A stretch of 64,000 nucleotides of DNA from Oceanicola sp. 502str15. Lineage in GTDB: Bacteria; Pseudomonadota; Alphaproteobacteria; Rhodobacterales; Rhodobacteraceae. Shown piece after piece: positions 43,991-52,670 of the stretch. A program made the position numbers and the translations under genes. The stretch spans positions 1,178,001 through 1,242,000 of the forward strand of contig NZ_WYDQ01000001.1 of assembly GCF_024105635.1 (NCBI RefSeq). Direction: 5' to 3'. The notes below the pieces were generated by a model. That model saw only the letters and a list, made by a program, of their open reading frames with translations, was not told the DNA's origin and searched no databases. Within the stretch, counting starts at the first letter, position 1; each line of letters opens with the position of its first letter.

Positions 43991-44884
43991 CTAGTGTGTG
44001 CCTTCGTAGGCTTCTTCACCCTCGCCGAGAGTGTCTTTATCCAGATACTTGCCGTCGCTCTCCGGCCCCTCCAAGAACTCGCGGTAGCTGCGGTAGAAGA
44101 AGGCGACCGCCTGAAGCAGCACCAGCCCGCAGAAGGCGACCATGAGGATCTTGAAGAGGAAGTAGGCGTTGAAGCCGTTGGGCGAGAAGCCGATGGTCTC
44201 GACGTTCCACTTCACGATCTTGCTCTTGCGCATCAGCAGGTCGAGCCCTTCGGAGGCGCTGACCTTGGGCGTGATGAGCGAGCGCCAGAGGAAGAACCAG
44301 GCGTAGAGCCACGTGAGCACGGCCACCGGCACCATGAAGAACAGGCTGCCGAACATGTCGATCACCTTGCGGGTGCGGTAGCGCACCACGGCGTAGACAA
44401 GGTCCACCCGCACGTGACTGCCCTGCACGAAGGCGTAGGTGACGCAGAGCGCGACCACCATGGCGTTGTAGAATTTCAACTCTTCGCCGAACCAGCTCAC
44501 CGATTGGGTGAAGCCGAAGCCGAAGGGCGCAATGGTGATCTCGCCGAAGCGGAACACCGATTGCAGGAACACGACCATCACCTGCTGGAGCACCATCAAC
44601 AGGCCGACCCAGGCCACCAGCCGGCCGATGCCGTTGGCAAACCATTCCAGCCCGCGCACGCAACTCCACATGAACCGCGGAAAGATGAAGCCGATGATGG
44701 TGATGACCAGGAAGATGTCGAAGACTGCAAAGAACAACTCGACCGAGGCGCCGTAGTAGATGAAGCGCATCAGGCTTTCCGTGTTGGTCCAATCCAACCA
44801 GAGTCCCGGATGCGTCACCGCATATGCGATGTTGTAAAAGCCCATCCCGATCTGGGTGATGAGCCAAACGAGCGCGGTCCCCAT
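43991..44884 (-). CDS. dctQ: TRAP transporter small permease subunit
   Basis: This 297-residue integral membrane subunit pairs with DctM. It is longer than the usual 160-200 residues. Hydrophobic segments are at about 48-67, 85-105, 135-155 and 180-205, with the conserved QGSHVRVDLVY region and a further C-terminal segment. I chose ATG 44884 because GGGAGAAGG lies upstream; an earlier start exists but adds a polar tail. It lies between the binding-protein genes and dctM. Confidence 0.9.
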   Translation of the reverse strand: MGTALVWLITQIGMGFYNIAYAVTHPGLWLDWTNTESLMRFIYYGASVELFFAVFDIFLVITIIGFIFPRFMWSCVRGLEWFANGIGRLVAWVGLLMVLQQVMVVFLQSVFRFGEITIAPFGFGFTQSVSWFGEELKFYNAMVVALCVTYAFVQGSHVRVDLVYAVVRYRTRKVIDMFGSLFFMVPVAVLTWLYAWFFLWRSLITPKVSASEGLDLLMRKSKIVKWNVETIGFSPNGFNAYFLFKILMVAFCGLVLLQAVAFFYRSYREFLEGPESDGKYLDKDTLGEGEEAYEGTH

Positions 44885-44908
44885 ACGCCCTTCTCCCCGT
44901 CTGTTGCT

Positions 44909-44937
44909 GGGCCCCACGCCACTGTGGCGGGAGGCCC
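44909..44937 (-). other. Intercistronic hairpin between binding protein and dctQ genes
   Basis: GGGCC at 44909 pairs with GGCCC ending at 44937, with an inner CGCCAC/GTGGCG stem. Minus-strand transcripts would carry a stable hairpin without a T run, typical of elements that protect the upstream binding-protein message. The T-rich tract on the + side serves no known gene. Confidence 0.5.
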
Positions 44938-44972
44938 GTTTTCATTTTTTCCTGCCGGGGACTGCAGCCGCT

Positions 44973-46061
44973 CTAGAGCGAAGACAGAACCCGATCGCGT
45001 TGCCGCGTATAGGCGCTTTCAGCCAGCGAAAGCCAGCCCGAAGACGCCCGCATCGAAGCCTGTGCGCTCTCGTGGACCTCCTTGAAGAGGTCGTCGCCCA
45101 GGTATTGTCCCAGCACCGAAACCGCGCCGGAGCCGAAGGCATCCCAGATGTCGTCGGCAAACTCGCGCACCTGTGTTCCGCCGTCCTTCAGCCGCTGCAG
45201 AGCCGGGCCGTTGTTGGAGGTGAAGAGCGCGTAGTTGGCCTGGTGGCCTTCGGCGGTGGCGGTCTCGATCATCAGCTGCTGTGCCGGGGTGAGGCTGTTG
45301 AACACCTCGAGGTTCACCCCGATCGACAGCGCCGGGCCAGCCTCGTGGAAGCCCGCCGGGTAGTAGAAGTCGCAAACCTCCTGAAGGCCCAGCTTCTCGT
45401 CCGACCAGGGGCCGATCCACTCGGTCGCATCCAGCGCGCCGGTGGAGAGTGCCTGGTAGATCTCGCCGCCCGGAAGCACCTGCACCGAGGCGCCCATGGA
45501 GGCCAGAACCTCGCCGCCGAGACCCGGCATGCGGAACTTCAGGCCATTGAAATCATCGGCAGAATTGACCTCGGAGCGGAACCATCCGCCGCCCTGCGCG
45601 CCGGTCTGACCGCCAAGGAACGGACGGATCCCGAAGACCTCGCCCAGCTGCTTGTGCAGGTCGGCGCCGCCATCGGCATAGTACCAGGTCATCATCTCGG
45701 CAGCGGTCATGCCAAAGGGCACGGCGCCGAAATAGGCCCAGGCCGGGTGCTGGCCGATCCAGTAGTAATCCACCCCGTGATAGATATCGGCCTGCCCGGC
45801 CACCACGGCGTCAAAGCTCTCGAAGGCGCCGACGAGTTCGCCGGCGGCCTTGGGCTCGACCGTCAGTTCGCCATCCGTCATCTCGGTGATGCGGTTGGCA
45901 AAGCGCTCCACGCTGTCCCACACGCCGGCCAGCCCGCGCGGCCATGTGGTGACCATGGTGAGCGTGCGGCCGCCCTGTGCCAAGGCCGGAGCGGCAAGCG
46001 TGCTTGCGGCGGCTGCGGTGCCCCCGAGCGCAGAAGTCTTTAGAAATGAGCGTCGATCCAC
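44973..46061 (-). CDS. TRAP transporter substrate-binding protein, copy 1
   Basis: This 362-residue periplasmic protein has a TAT-type signal (DRRSFLKTSALGG, cut near ALAQ). The mature part starts RTLTMVTTWPRGLAGVWDSV, characteristic of the TakP-like 2-oxo acid branch of DctP proteins, and the ligand Arg is probably in FRMPGLGG. The start is GTG at 46061, aligned with the ATG of the second copy; GGGAGGA lies upstream. The sequence aligns without gaps to the protein encoded at 46295-47383, with most positions identical. The precise ligand is unknown; a 2-oxo acid or similar carboxylate is the best guess. Confidence 0.92.
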   Translation of the reverse strand: MDRRSFLKTSALGGTAAAASTLAAPALAQGGRTLTMVTTWPRGLAGVWDSVERFANRITEMTDGELTVEPKAAGELVGAFESFDAVVAGQADIYHGVDYYWIGQHPAWAYFGAVPFGMTAAEMMTWYYADGGADLHKQLGEVFGIRPFLGGQTGAQGGGWFRSEVNSADDFNGLKFRMPGLGGEVLASMGASVQVLPGGEIYQALSTGALDATEWIGPWSDEKLGLQEVCDFYYPAGFHEAGPALSIGVNLEVFNSLTPAQQLMIETATAEGHQANYALFTSNNGPALQRLKDGGTQVREFADDIWDAFGSGAVSVLGQYLGDDLFKEVHESAQASMRASSGWLSLAESAYTRQRDRVLSSL

Positions 46062-46230
46062 GGATCGTCCTCCCTGGGTATTGCATGTTGAAAAAACGAC
46101 CAGGAACACGCCGGTCCCTGCATCGAACGCCACATTATGTCCGCAACAAACGGGCGCAACCAGAAATATGCTTAGGGCACATCTGTATTTTCAACATATA
46201 ATCGCAAGACCAAGCCTTGAGCCTTACGAA

Positions 46231-46256
46231 ACTGCGGCCGGAAGACCGGCCGCAGT
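46231..46256 (-). terminator. Stem-loop after the second binding-protein gene
   Basis: Perfect 11-bp stem (46231-46241 with 46246-46256) with a 4-nt loop, 39 nt past the 46295 stop. On the minus strand only TTTCG follows, so it probably stops part of the transcription and raises the amount of the first binding protein over the rest of the operon. Confidence 0.6.
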
Positions 46257-46294
46257 TCTGTCTCTGCCTTGCCCGCGGCAAGGCCGTTTCAGGC

Positions 46295-47383
46295 TTACAT
46301 CGCGGCCAGAACGCGGTTGCGCTGGGCGGCGTAGTAGCTGTCGGACACCGAGAGCCAGCCCGAGGTGGACTTCATCGAAGCCTGGGCGCTGTCGTGGATC
46401 TTCTTGAACAGATCGTCCGAGGTGTAGCCGTTCAGCAGCTCGACCGAGGCCTTGCCGAAGGCGTCCCACACGTCGTCGGGGAACTCCATGACATTGGTGC
46501 CGCCGGACTTCAGACGCTCCAGCGCCGGGCCGTTGTTGGCAAGGAACTGGGCGTAGTTGGCCTGGTGGGCATCGGCGCAGGCGATCTCGACGATCTTCTG
46601 CTGGCTCGGGGTCAGGCTGTTGAACACTTCGAGGTTCATGCCTGCCGACAGGGCCGCGCCGGGCTCGTGGAAGCCGGCGGGGTAGTAGTAGTCGCAGACC
46701 TCCTGCAGGCCGAGCTTCTCGTCCGACCACGGGCCGATCCACTCGGTGCCGTCCAGCGCGCCGGTGGAAAGTGCCTGGTAGATCTCGCCGCCCGGAAGCA
46801 CCTGCACCGAAGCGCCCAGCTTGGAGAGCGCCTCGCCGCCAAGGCCCGGCATGCGGAACTTGAGGCCGTTGAAGTCATCGGCAGAGGTGATCTCCTTGCG
46901 GAACCAGCCACCGCCCTGCGCCCCGGTCTGACCGGCGATGAACGACTTCACGCCGAAGACGTCGCCCAGCTCGTGGTGCAGCGCCATGCCGTCCTGGCCG
47001 TAGTACCAGGTCATCAGCTCGGGCACGGTCATGCCGAAGGGAACGGCGGTGAAGTAGGCCCATGCCGGATGCTGGCCGACCCAGTAGTAGTCGGCGCCGT
47101 GATACATGTCGGCCTGGCCCGAAACGGTGGCGTCAAAGCTCTCGAACGCGCCGACGAGTTCGCCCGCGGCCTTCGGCTCGACGGTGATCTGCCCGTCGGT
47201 TGCGGCGGTGATGTTGTTGGCGACCCGCTCCACCGAGTCCCAAACGCCGGCAAGGCCGCGCGGCCAGGTCGTAACCATGGTCAGCGTGCGGTTGCCCTGA
47301 GCATAGGCCGGTGCGGCCAGCGTGGCTGCGGCGGCTGCACCGCCACCGAGTGCCGACGTCTTCAGAAATGAACGACGATCCAT
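46295..47383 (-). CDS. TRAP transporter substrate-binding protein, copy 2
   Basis: This 362-residue paralog begins with MDRRSFLKTSALGG and has the same TAT signal, length and domains as copy 1. It is the promoter-proximal gene of the operon, and the hairpin after it should make it the most abundant product. Differences between the copies cluster in segments such as residues 120-155 and 320-350, so ligand preference may have shifted. GGGAGGA lies before the ATG. It faces a divergent two-component system. Confidence 0.92.
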   Translation of the reverse strand: MDRRSFLKTSALGGGAAAAATLAAPAYAQGNRTLTMVTTWPRGLAGVWDSVERVANNITAATDGQITVEPKAAGELVGAFESFDATVSGQADMYHGADYYWVGQHPAWAYFTAVPFGMTVPELMTWYYGQDGMALHHELGDVFGVKSFIAGQTGAQGGGWFRKEITSADDFNGLKFRMPGLGGEALSKLGASVQVLPGGEIYQALSTGALDGTEWIGPWSDEKLGLQEVCDYYYPAGFHEPGAALSAGMNLEVFNSLTPSQQKIVEIACADAHQANYAQFLANNGPALERLKSGGTNVMEFPDDVWDAFGKASVELLNGYTSDDLFKKIHDSAQASMKSTSGWLSVSDSYYAAQRNRVLAAM

Positions 47384-47673
47384 TGTGTCCTCCCATAAGT
47401 AGGCCCGGTCCTCTCCGAGCCTTTCCTTCTTGTGGGCGTCAGCCTAGCGACAAGCCATGTCAAAGCATATACCCACAACTGCGTAGAGAGGGCCGAAAGA
47501 ATCTTGCGCGCCCGATCCCGCCTCCGGGCGATTGACGCGCCTGCCCCGCCGCGCCACTCTTTCGACGCCCACCCAACCCCGGAGCCCCGCCGCTGAAACG
47601 CCTGCTGCGATACCTCGACCGCCATCTTGCCCCGCGCTACGCCCAGAAGCTGTTTCTTCTGGCCACCCTGCCG

Positions 47674-49017
47674 ATGCTGCTGGCGGTGGCGGCCATCTCG
47701 GTGCTGGTCGCGCAGCAGTCGCGCCTTCTGGCCGAGCGCGAGATCGCCGCGCTGGAGGCCCAGCTGATCGAGGCCAAGAAGGCCGAGCTGCGCAACTACG
47801 TCACCCTCGCGCGCGCCGCCTTCTACTCGGTCTATGCCGCCGCCACCCCCAGCGATCACAAGGCACAAACCCGCGTCACCCAGATCCTCGCCGCCATGAC
47901 CTATGGCACCGACGGCTACTTCTATGTCTACGACTACGAGGGCACCAACCTCGTCGCCCCGCTCCAGACCGAGCTGATCACCCGCAACTGGCAGGGCCTG
48001 ACCGACAGCGAGGGCACCCTCGTCGTCGACCGGCTCATCGAGCAGGCCCGCAAGGGCGGCGGCTATCACACCTACCTCTGGAAGAAGCCCTCCACCGGAA
48101 AGGAGGCGCTGATGATCTCCTACACCGGCGGCCTGCAGGACTGGCGATGGGCGGTGGGCACCGGCGTGTTTCTCGATGACGTGCTCGCCTCGGTCGCCGC
48201 CGCCCGCGCCCAGACCGAAGCCCGCATCCGCACCACCTTCCTGTGGATCGCCGTCATCACCCTCGGCGCGGTGATGCTGGTGTTCCTCTCCGGGCTGGCG
48301 CTCAACATCCGCGAACGGCGGCTGGCCGACAACAAGCTGAAGGCCCTGACCCAGCGCATCTTCGACACCCAGGAAGAGGAGCGCGGCCGCGTCGCCCGCG
48401 AGCTGCACGATTCCATCTCGCAGCTGCTGGTCGGCATCCGCTACGCGCTGGAACTGGCCAAGCGCCGCCTCTCCACCGGCGACCCCAACGCCGTGGAGAG
48501 CGTGGAAAAGGGCATTGTCGGGCTGAACGGCGCCATTCAGGAGGTCCGCCGCATCTCGCGCGACCTGCGCCCCGGGCTGCTCGACGATCTCGGCCTCGGC
48601 CCCGCCATCCAGGCGTTGACCGAGAGCTTTGCCGCGCGCACCGGCATTGCCGTGGAGTTTGAAACCGTTGTGTTCCGGAACCGGCTCGACCAGGAGGCCA
48701 AGATCGCGCTCTACCGGATCGCCCAGGAGGCACTGACCAATATCGAGCGCCATGCCGGCGCCAGCCGCGTCACCGTCAACCTGCGCGGCCACAGGCGCGG
48801 GGCGCTGATGCGGATCGAGGATGACGGCATCGGCCTGAGCGAGGTGGCCGGTGCCCCCGAGAGCCCCGGCATGGGCCTGCGCAACATGGCTGAACGCATC
48901 GAACAGCTCGACGGCACCCTGCGGGTCATGTCCTCGCGCAGCGGAACCCTCATTGAAGCCGAGATCCCGCTAAGCCATATGCTGCCCCCCGAGAACGCAC
49001 AGAAGGCATCCGCATGA
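47674..49017 (+). CDS. Cache-domain sensor histidine kinase
   Basis: This 447-residue membrane kinase has a first membrane segment at the very N-terminus, a single periplasmic cache domain (about 35-175) with GTDGYFYVYDYEGTNLV, a second membrane segment (about 190-210) and a HisKA_3-type dimerisation region with the phospho-acceptor His245 in VARELHDSISQLLVG. The ATPase domain is intact (QEALTNIERHAGA, DDGIG, GMGLRNM). The only standard start is ATG 47674, but that cuts into the first membrane segment; the frame is open upstream and an in-frame CTG at 47593 with CCGGAG before it would give a full helix. Divergent from the TRAP operon, it probably senses the same ligand. Confidence 0.88.
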   Translation: MLLAVAAISVLVAQQSRLLAEREIAALEAQLIEAKKAELRNYVTLARAAFYSVYAAATPSDHKAQTRVTQILAAMTYGTDGYFYVYDYEGTNLVAPLQTELITRNWQGLTDSEGTLVVDRLIEQARKGGGYHTYLWKKPSTGKEALMISYTGGLQDWRWAVGTGVFLDDVLASVAAARAQTEARIRTTFLWIAVITLGAVMLVFLSGLALNIRERRLADNKLKALTQRIFDTQEEERGRVARELHDSISQLLVGIRYALELAKRRLSTGDPNAVESVEKGIVGLNGAIQEVRRISRDLRPGLLDDLGLGPAIQALTESFAARTGIAVEFETVVFRNRLDQEAKIALYRIAQEALTNIERHAGASRVTVNLRGHRRGALMRIEDDGIGLSEVAGAPESPGMGLRNMAERIEQLDGTLRVMSSRSGTLIEAEIPLSHMLPPENAQKASA

Positions 49018-49661
49018 ACACTCCCGCCCCGATCCGCGTGGCCATCGTCGACGATCACCCCATGGTGGCCGAGGGCGTGCAGGCGATCCTGCAAACCTAT
49101 GACGATATCGAAGTGGTCGGCACGCTCTCCTCCGGGCAGGAGATCATCGACTCCGTCGAGGAGCTTGCGCCGGACGTGGTGCTGCTCGATCTCAACATGC
49201 CCGGCGTCAGCGGCCTCACCGCCACCGAGCTGCTGCTCGAGCGCCGCCCCGAAACCCGCGTGCTGATCCTCTCGATGCACGACAGCACCGGCTACATCTC
49301 CTCCGCCCTCTCCCACGGGGCGATGGGCTACATCCTCAAGGACGTGCCGACCGAAGAGATCAAGACCGCGATCGACACCGTGATGCAGGGCGAGCGCTAC
49401 CTCTGCACCGGCGCCACCGCCTCGCTCCGCCCCGCAACCCGCGGCGGCGTCGAGCAGCTCACCAACCGCGAGCAGACGATCCTGCTGCAACTGGCACAGG
49501 GCAAATCCAACAAGGAAGTCGCGCTGGCGCTCGACATCTCCGTGCGCACCGTCGAGACCCACCGCAAGAACCTGCGCGCCAAACTCGGCATAACCTCCAC
49601 CGCCGGCCTCACCCGCTACGCGATGGAGCATGGCGTGTTGCAGGGAACTGGGAAGTTCTGA
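49014..49661 (+). CDS. LuxR-type response regulator (NarL/FixJ family)
   Basis: This 215-residue regulator has a receiver domain with the phosphorylated Asp59 in VVLLDLNMPGVSG and switch Lys in GYILKDVPT, and a C-terminal HTH with LTNREQTILLQLAQGKSNKEVA. Its start overlaps the kinase stop as ATGA, so they form a pair. It probably activates the divergent TRAP operon. A strong terminator follows. Confidence 0.93.
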   Translation: MNTPAPIRVAIVDDHPMVAEGVQAILQTYDDIEVVGTLSSGQEIIDSVEELAPDVVLLDLNMPGVSGLTATELLLERRPETRVLILSMHDSTGYISSALSHGAMGYILKDVPTEEIKTAIDTVMQGERYLCTGATASLRPATRGGVEQLTNREQTILLQLAQGKSNKEVALALDISVRTVETHRKNLRAKLGITSTAGLTRYAMEHGVLQGTGKF

Positions 49662-49668
49662 AATGCAC

Positions 49669-49705
49669 AAAGGCCCGGCGCAGGGGCCGGGCCTTTGGCG
49701 TTTGT
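49669..49705 (+). terminator. Terminator of the two-component operon
   Basis: Perfect 11-bp stem AAAGGCCCGGC (49669-49679 with 49686-49696) followed by a T-rich tract. It probably also serves the convergent stress operon. Confidence 0.8.
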
Positions 49706-49722
49706 TTCGCGGCGCTGTTCCT

Positions 49723-49794
49723 TCAGGTGAAGAGAATGAACAGCAGGATGATCCAGATCGGAACACCGAGCAGCCAGAGAAGTATCGCTTTCAT
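49723..49794 (-). CDS. Tiny membrane protein (23 aa)
   Basis: This 23-residue protein (MKAILLWLLGVPIWIILLFI, then LFT) is essentially one membrane helix with a short basic start. AGGAGG lies 8 nt before the ATG, which is a strong sign that it is translated. It follows the 231-residue membrane protein by 11 nt. Very short proteins of this pattern recur in proteobacteria near stress genes; the function is unknown. Confidence 0.72.
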   Translation of the reverse strand: MKAILLWLLGVPIWIILLFILFT

Positions 49795-49805
49795 GGCTTG
49801 TCCTC

Positions 49806-50501
49806 CTATGTCCAGCGGCCGAAGTGCTTGAAGCTCCGGCTCTCGTCGCGGTGCAGGCCACCGACACCGGCAGCCCAATAAGCACCCGCAGCGGCGATCA
49901 TCAGCGACGCGGCAAGGGCAAAGGCCGAGATCACCGAGTATTTCCGCGCCGTTTCCGCCGCAGCGGCAGCATCGGCCTGGCTCACCTCGGCTTCGGCCAC
50001 GGCTTCACCGGCCGCGTCCACCGCATCGCCGGTCGTGCCGTCACTCGCGGCTGCCGCCACCTGCGCCACGGAAGAGGCGGTTTCACTCGTTGCCTGAACG
50101 GCGGTATCCGCCGTTGCGCCCAGCAGGTAGGCGCCCAGCAGCACGGCCACGGCCCAGACGGTCAGCCCGTGAATACCGTCGCGCACGGCCACCTCATCGG
50201 CCTCTGCCGCATCCACCCGGCGGCGCATCCGCCCGGCAATGTAGCCCCCGGCCATGAAGCTCGAGATCGTCGTCCACAGCATCCAGGAGGCCACGGCGAT
50301 CAGCGCGGCCATGGCATTGCCGTCGCCCTCGTACGGCGAGATGATCGACAGCCCGAGGGCGGCGCCGAAGGTGGTGAAGACGAAGGCGATCCCGGAGGCG
50401 ACAGCCGCGCCCGCAAGGATCGACGCCCAGTCGACATAACTGCCCTCCAGAGCCACGCGGGGCGCGGCGGACTGGGTCAGTGCTTCTGTTCGTTCGGTCA
50501 T
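49806..50501 (-). CDS. Stress-associated membrane protein (hypothetical)
   Basis: This 231-residue protein has four hydrophobic segments: about residues 24-48, 65-90, 112-135 and 195-220. Between the third and fourth lies an acidic Ala/Glu/Asp-rich, helix-prone stretch (AAASDGTTGDAVDAAGEA and beyond). I chose ATG 50501 because AAGGA lies upstream. It sits between two tiny membrane protein genes under an EcfG-type promoter. I cannot assign a biochemical role. Confidence 0.7.
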   Translation of the reverse strand: MTERTEALTQSAAPRVALEGSYVDWASILAGAAVASGIAFVFTTFGAALGLSIISPYEGDGNAMAALIAVASWMLWTTISSFMAGGYIAGRMRRRVDAAEADEVAVRDGIHGLTVWAVAVLLGAYLLGATADTAVQATSETASSVAQVAAAASDGTTGDAVDAAGEAVAEAEVSQADAAAAAETARKYSVISAFALAASLMIAAAGAYWAAGVGGLHRDESRSFKHFGRWT

Positions 50502-50532
50502 GTATCTGTCCTTTTTCTGGGATTGGTCTGGG

Positions 50533-50607
50533 TCAGCCGAGGCCAATGAGGGACAGCACCGCCATAACGATGACAACGAGCCCGACGAGATAGATAATAC
50601 CGTGCAT
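50533..50607 (-). CDS. Tiny membrane protein (24 aa)
   Basis: This 24-residue protein (MHGIIYLVGLVVIVMAVLSL, then IGLG) is a single membrane helix. GGAGGA lies 8 nt before the ATG. It is the first gene downstream of a perfect EcfG promoter and is followed by the 231-residue membrane protein gene after 31 nt. Confidence 0.7.
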   Translation of the reverse strand: MHGIIYLVGLVVIVMAVLSLIGLG

Positions 50608-50667
50608 TTTCAGATTCCTCCGGTGTGTTTTTAAAGTGAGCTGACAAGAACTCACGTCTCGGTGAAC

Positions 50668-50693
50668 AACGCCGGCTTTCGCAGAATTGTTCC
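50668..50693 (-). promoter_or_regulatory. EcfG-type promoter of the tiny membrane protein operon
   Basis: On the minus strand, GGAAC (50689-50693), a 17-nt spacer and CGTT (50668-50671) match the EcfG consensus exactly. The first gene starts 60 nt downstream. Confidence 0.75.
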
Positions 50694-50760
50694 GCCCGGC
50701 CGTTTTCCACCCCCGCCAAGGGGCGGCCCGAGCCACATTCCGCCGAGCCAAAACCACGCC

Positions 50761-50785
50761 GGAACATCGCAGGTACTTCCGGGTT
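50761..50785 (+). promoter_or_regulatory. Weaker EcfG-type promoter of the PRC-barrel gene
   Basis: GGAAC (50761-50765), a 16-nt spacer and GGTT (50782-50785). One mismatch from the CGTT consensus. The start codon is 28 nt further. Confidence 0.5.
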
Positions 50786-50813
50786 GGTTTTCCATCAAAC
50801 GGAGGAGACAAAT

Positions 50814-51167
50814 ATGACCACAACAACCACCAACCGCCTCGTCGCCTCGAGCGACGTGAACGGCACCGAAGTCTACAGCCGCGACGGCACCCACATCGGC
50901 TCGATCGACCACCTGATGATCGACAAGGAGTCGGGCAAGGTCGCCTATGCCGTGATGGGCTTCGGCGGCTTTCTCGGCATCGGCGAAGAGCATTATCCCG
51001 TGCCATGGGGCAAGCTGACCTTCGACACCGCCAAGGATGGCTTCGTCACCGACATCACCGAAGAACAGGTGAAGGGCGCGCCCGCGCGCCATGACACCTG
51101 GCACGACGACCGCGAGTGGGAGCGCCGCGCGCACGACCACTACGGCGCGCCCTTCTACTGGATGTAA
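50814..51167 (+). CDS. PRC-barrel domain protein
   Basis: This 117-residue protein has one PRC-barrel: VNGTEVYSRDGTHIGSIDHL, then KVAYAVMGFGGFLGIGEEHY and the PVPWGKL strand. Its C-terminal tail is rich in His, Asp and Arg (RHDTWHDDREWERRAHDHY). PRC-barrels in this class are common general stress genes. GGAGGAGA lies before the ATG. It is divergent from the tiny membrane protein operon and ends at its own terminator. Confidence 0.88.
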   Translation: MTTTTTNRLVASSDVNGTEVYSRDGTHIGSIDHLMIDKESGKVAYAVMGFGGFLGIGEEHYPVPWGKLTFDTAKDGFVTDITEEQVKGAPARHDTWHDDREWERRAHDHYGAPFYWM

Positions 51168-51186
51168 CCCCTCAGCCCAACCGGCG

Positions 51187-51213
51187 ACGGCTCCCCTCAG
51201 CGGGAGCCGTTTT
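51187..51213 (+). terminator. Terminator of the PRC-barrel gene
   Basis: ACGGCTCCC pairs with GGGAGCCGT (51187-51195 with 51202-51210), followed by TTT. The gene on the far side is convergent. Confidence 0.72.
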
Positions 51214-51249
51214 CGCATCCGAGGGCCAAATGCGCCCTCAGTCCGGCCC

Positions 51250-52530
51250 TCAGTCCGGGTCGTGATCGCCAAGCCGGTCCATCGCCCAGCCCACGGTGAA
51301 CCCGTGCAGCAGGGTCGACAGCAGGATCACCAGGGCGACGAGCGACCAGAGCTGCGCCTCGTTGAAGAACTCCACATGCCCGCTGGCGTAGCAGAGGTAG
51401 TAGATCGACCCGATCCCCCGCACCCCGTAAACCGAGACCACGCCCCTGTCGTGGTGCGTGATCTGCGTCCCCATCAGCGCAACCCACCCCGCCGCCGGGC
51501 GGATGAGCAGGATCAGGGCCAGCGCGATCCACAGGTGCGTCCAGTCCAGATCGGCAAACAGCATCGGCAGGGCGGTGCCGAGCGCCACCAGCAAAATGGC
51601 GGTCAGCGCGTGCTCGATGGATTCCGAGAAGTTGTGCAACCGACGGTGAAAGTGGTGGTCCTCCTCGATCCGCCGCAGCGTCAGCCCCAGCACCGCCACC
51701 GCGATGAAGCCATAGCCTTCCACCAGCTCGGTCGAGCCGTAACACAGCAGAACCCCGGCAAAGGCGATCACCCCCGAGCCGGTATCGGCCAGCACCGATC
51801 CCTTGGGCACCATGAACAGCACGAACCCCAGCGCACGGCCCCCGAGCCAGCCCATCCCCACGCCCACGGCGATCCGGTAGAAAATGTCCAGGCCCACCCA
51901 TTGCAGCGCCCAAGCGCCCGGCGAAAACCCCTCCGCCGCGATGATTAAGCCAAGGTAGACGAAGGGGAAGGCCAGCCCGTCGTTCAGCGCCGCCTCGGTG
52001 GTCAGCGTGAAGCGCACCGGGTGTTCGGCCCCCTCCTGCGGCGGGCCAACCTGCACATCCGCGGCCAGCACCGGGTCGGTCGGCGCCAGAACCGCACCAA
52101 GCAGGATCGCACCCGCCAGCGTCAGCCCGCCGAGCCAGACGCCCAGCAGCGCCACCGCCAGAATGGTCAGCGGCATCGCGATGGCCAACATGCGCACCGT
52201 CGGAATCCAGCGCCGCCATGGCCGCAGGCTGTCGATCCGCATCCCCGCCCCAAACAGCGCCACGATCACCGCCAGCTCGCTGACCAGCTCCCAGGGCCGC
52301 GGCACCTCGCGCGGATCGGGAAGCATCTGGAGGTGGTCGGGCACCAGCAGCGCCGCCCCCGCTCCGAACAGGATCATCAGCGGCGCCGCCGCCGGCTCCC
52401 GGTCGGAGAACAGCCGCGGCAGCCAGCGCGACAGGATCACCACCGCGCCCACCAGTGCCAGCGTGATGTGATAGTCATCGAATGAGAAAAATGCGTCGTC
52501 CAAGGGGCTCGCGATCCTGTTCCGCTGCAT
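51250..52530 (-). CDS. Cation:proton antiporter (NhaP/CPA1-like)
   Basis: This 426-residue inner-membrane exchanger has about 12 hydrophobic segments. Ion-site motifs are LLGAVLAPTDPVLAADV and TEAALNDGLAFPFVYLGL, the latter with the ND pair of electroneutral exchangers, and a conserved Arg region GVRGIGSIYYLCYA late in the sequence. I chose ATG 52530 (GAAGGG upstream). It likely expels Na+ or K+ for pH and salt balance, in line with the neighbouring stress genes. Confidence 0.9.
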   Translation of the reverse strand: MQRNRIASPLDDAFFSFDDYHITLALVGAVVILSRWLPRLFSDREPAAAPLMILFGAGAALLVPDHLQMLPDPREVPRPWELVSELAVIVALFGAGMRIDSLRPWRRWIPTVRMLAIAMPLTILAVALLGVWLGGLTLAGAILLGAVLAPTDPVLAADVQVGPPQEGAEHPVRFTLTTEAALNDGLAFPFVYLGLIIAAEGFSPGAWALQWVGLDIFYRIAVGVGMGWLGGRALGFVLFMVPKGSVLADTGSGVIAFAGVLLCYGSTELVEGYGFIAVAVLGLTLRRIEEDHHFHRRLHNFSESIEHALTAILLVALGTALPMLFADLDWTHLWIALALILLIRPAAGWVALMGTQITHHDRGVVSVYGVRGIGSIYYLCYASGHVEFFNEAQLWSLVALVILLSTLLHGFTVGWAMDRLGDHDPD

Positions 52531-52670
52531 GAGCCCTTCGCCCAGCACCCGCCACCCTACCGCGCCCGGCCCCCGGGCCACCAGCGCCTTCCCGCAGCGA
52601 CACCACCCACGCCCCCTGCAACAAAGTTACCAATTTCCCGCTCACCACGACATTTTCTGAATTTCGCCTG

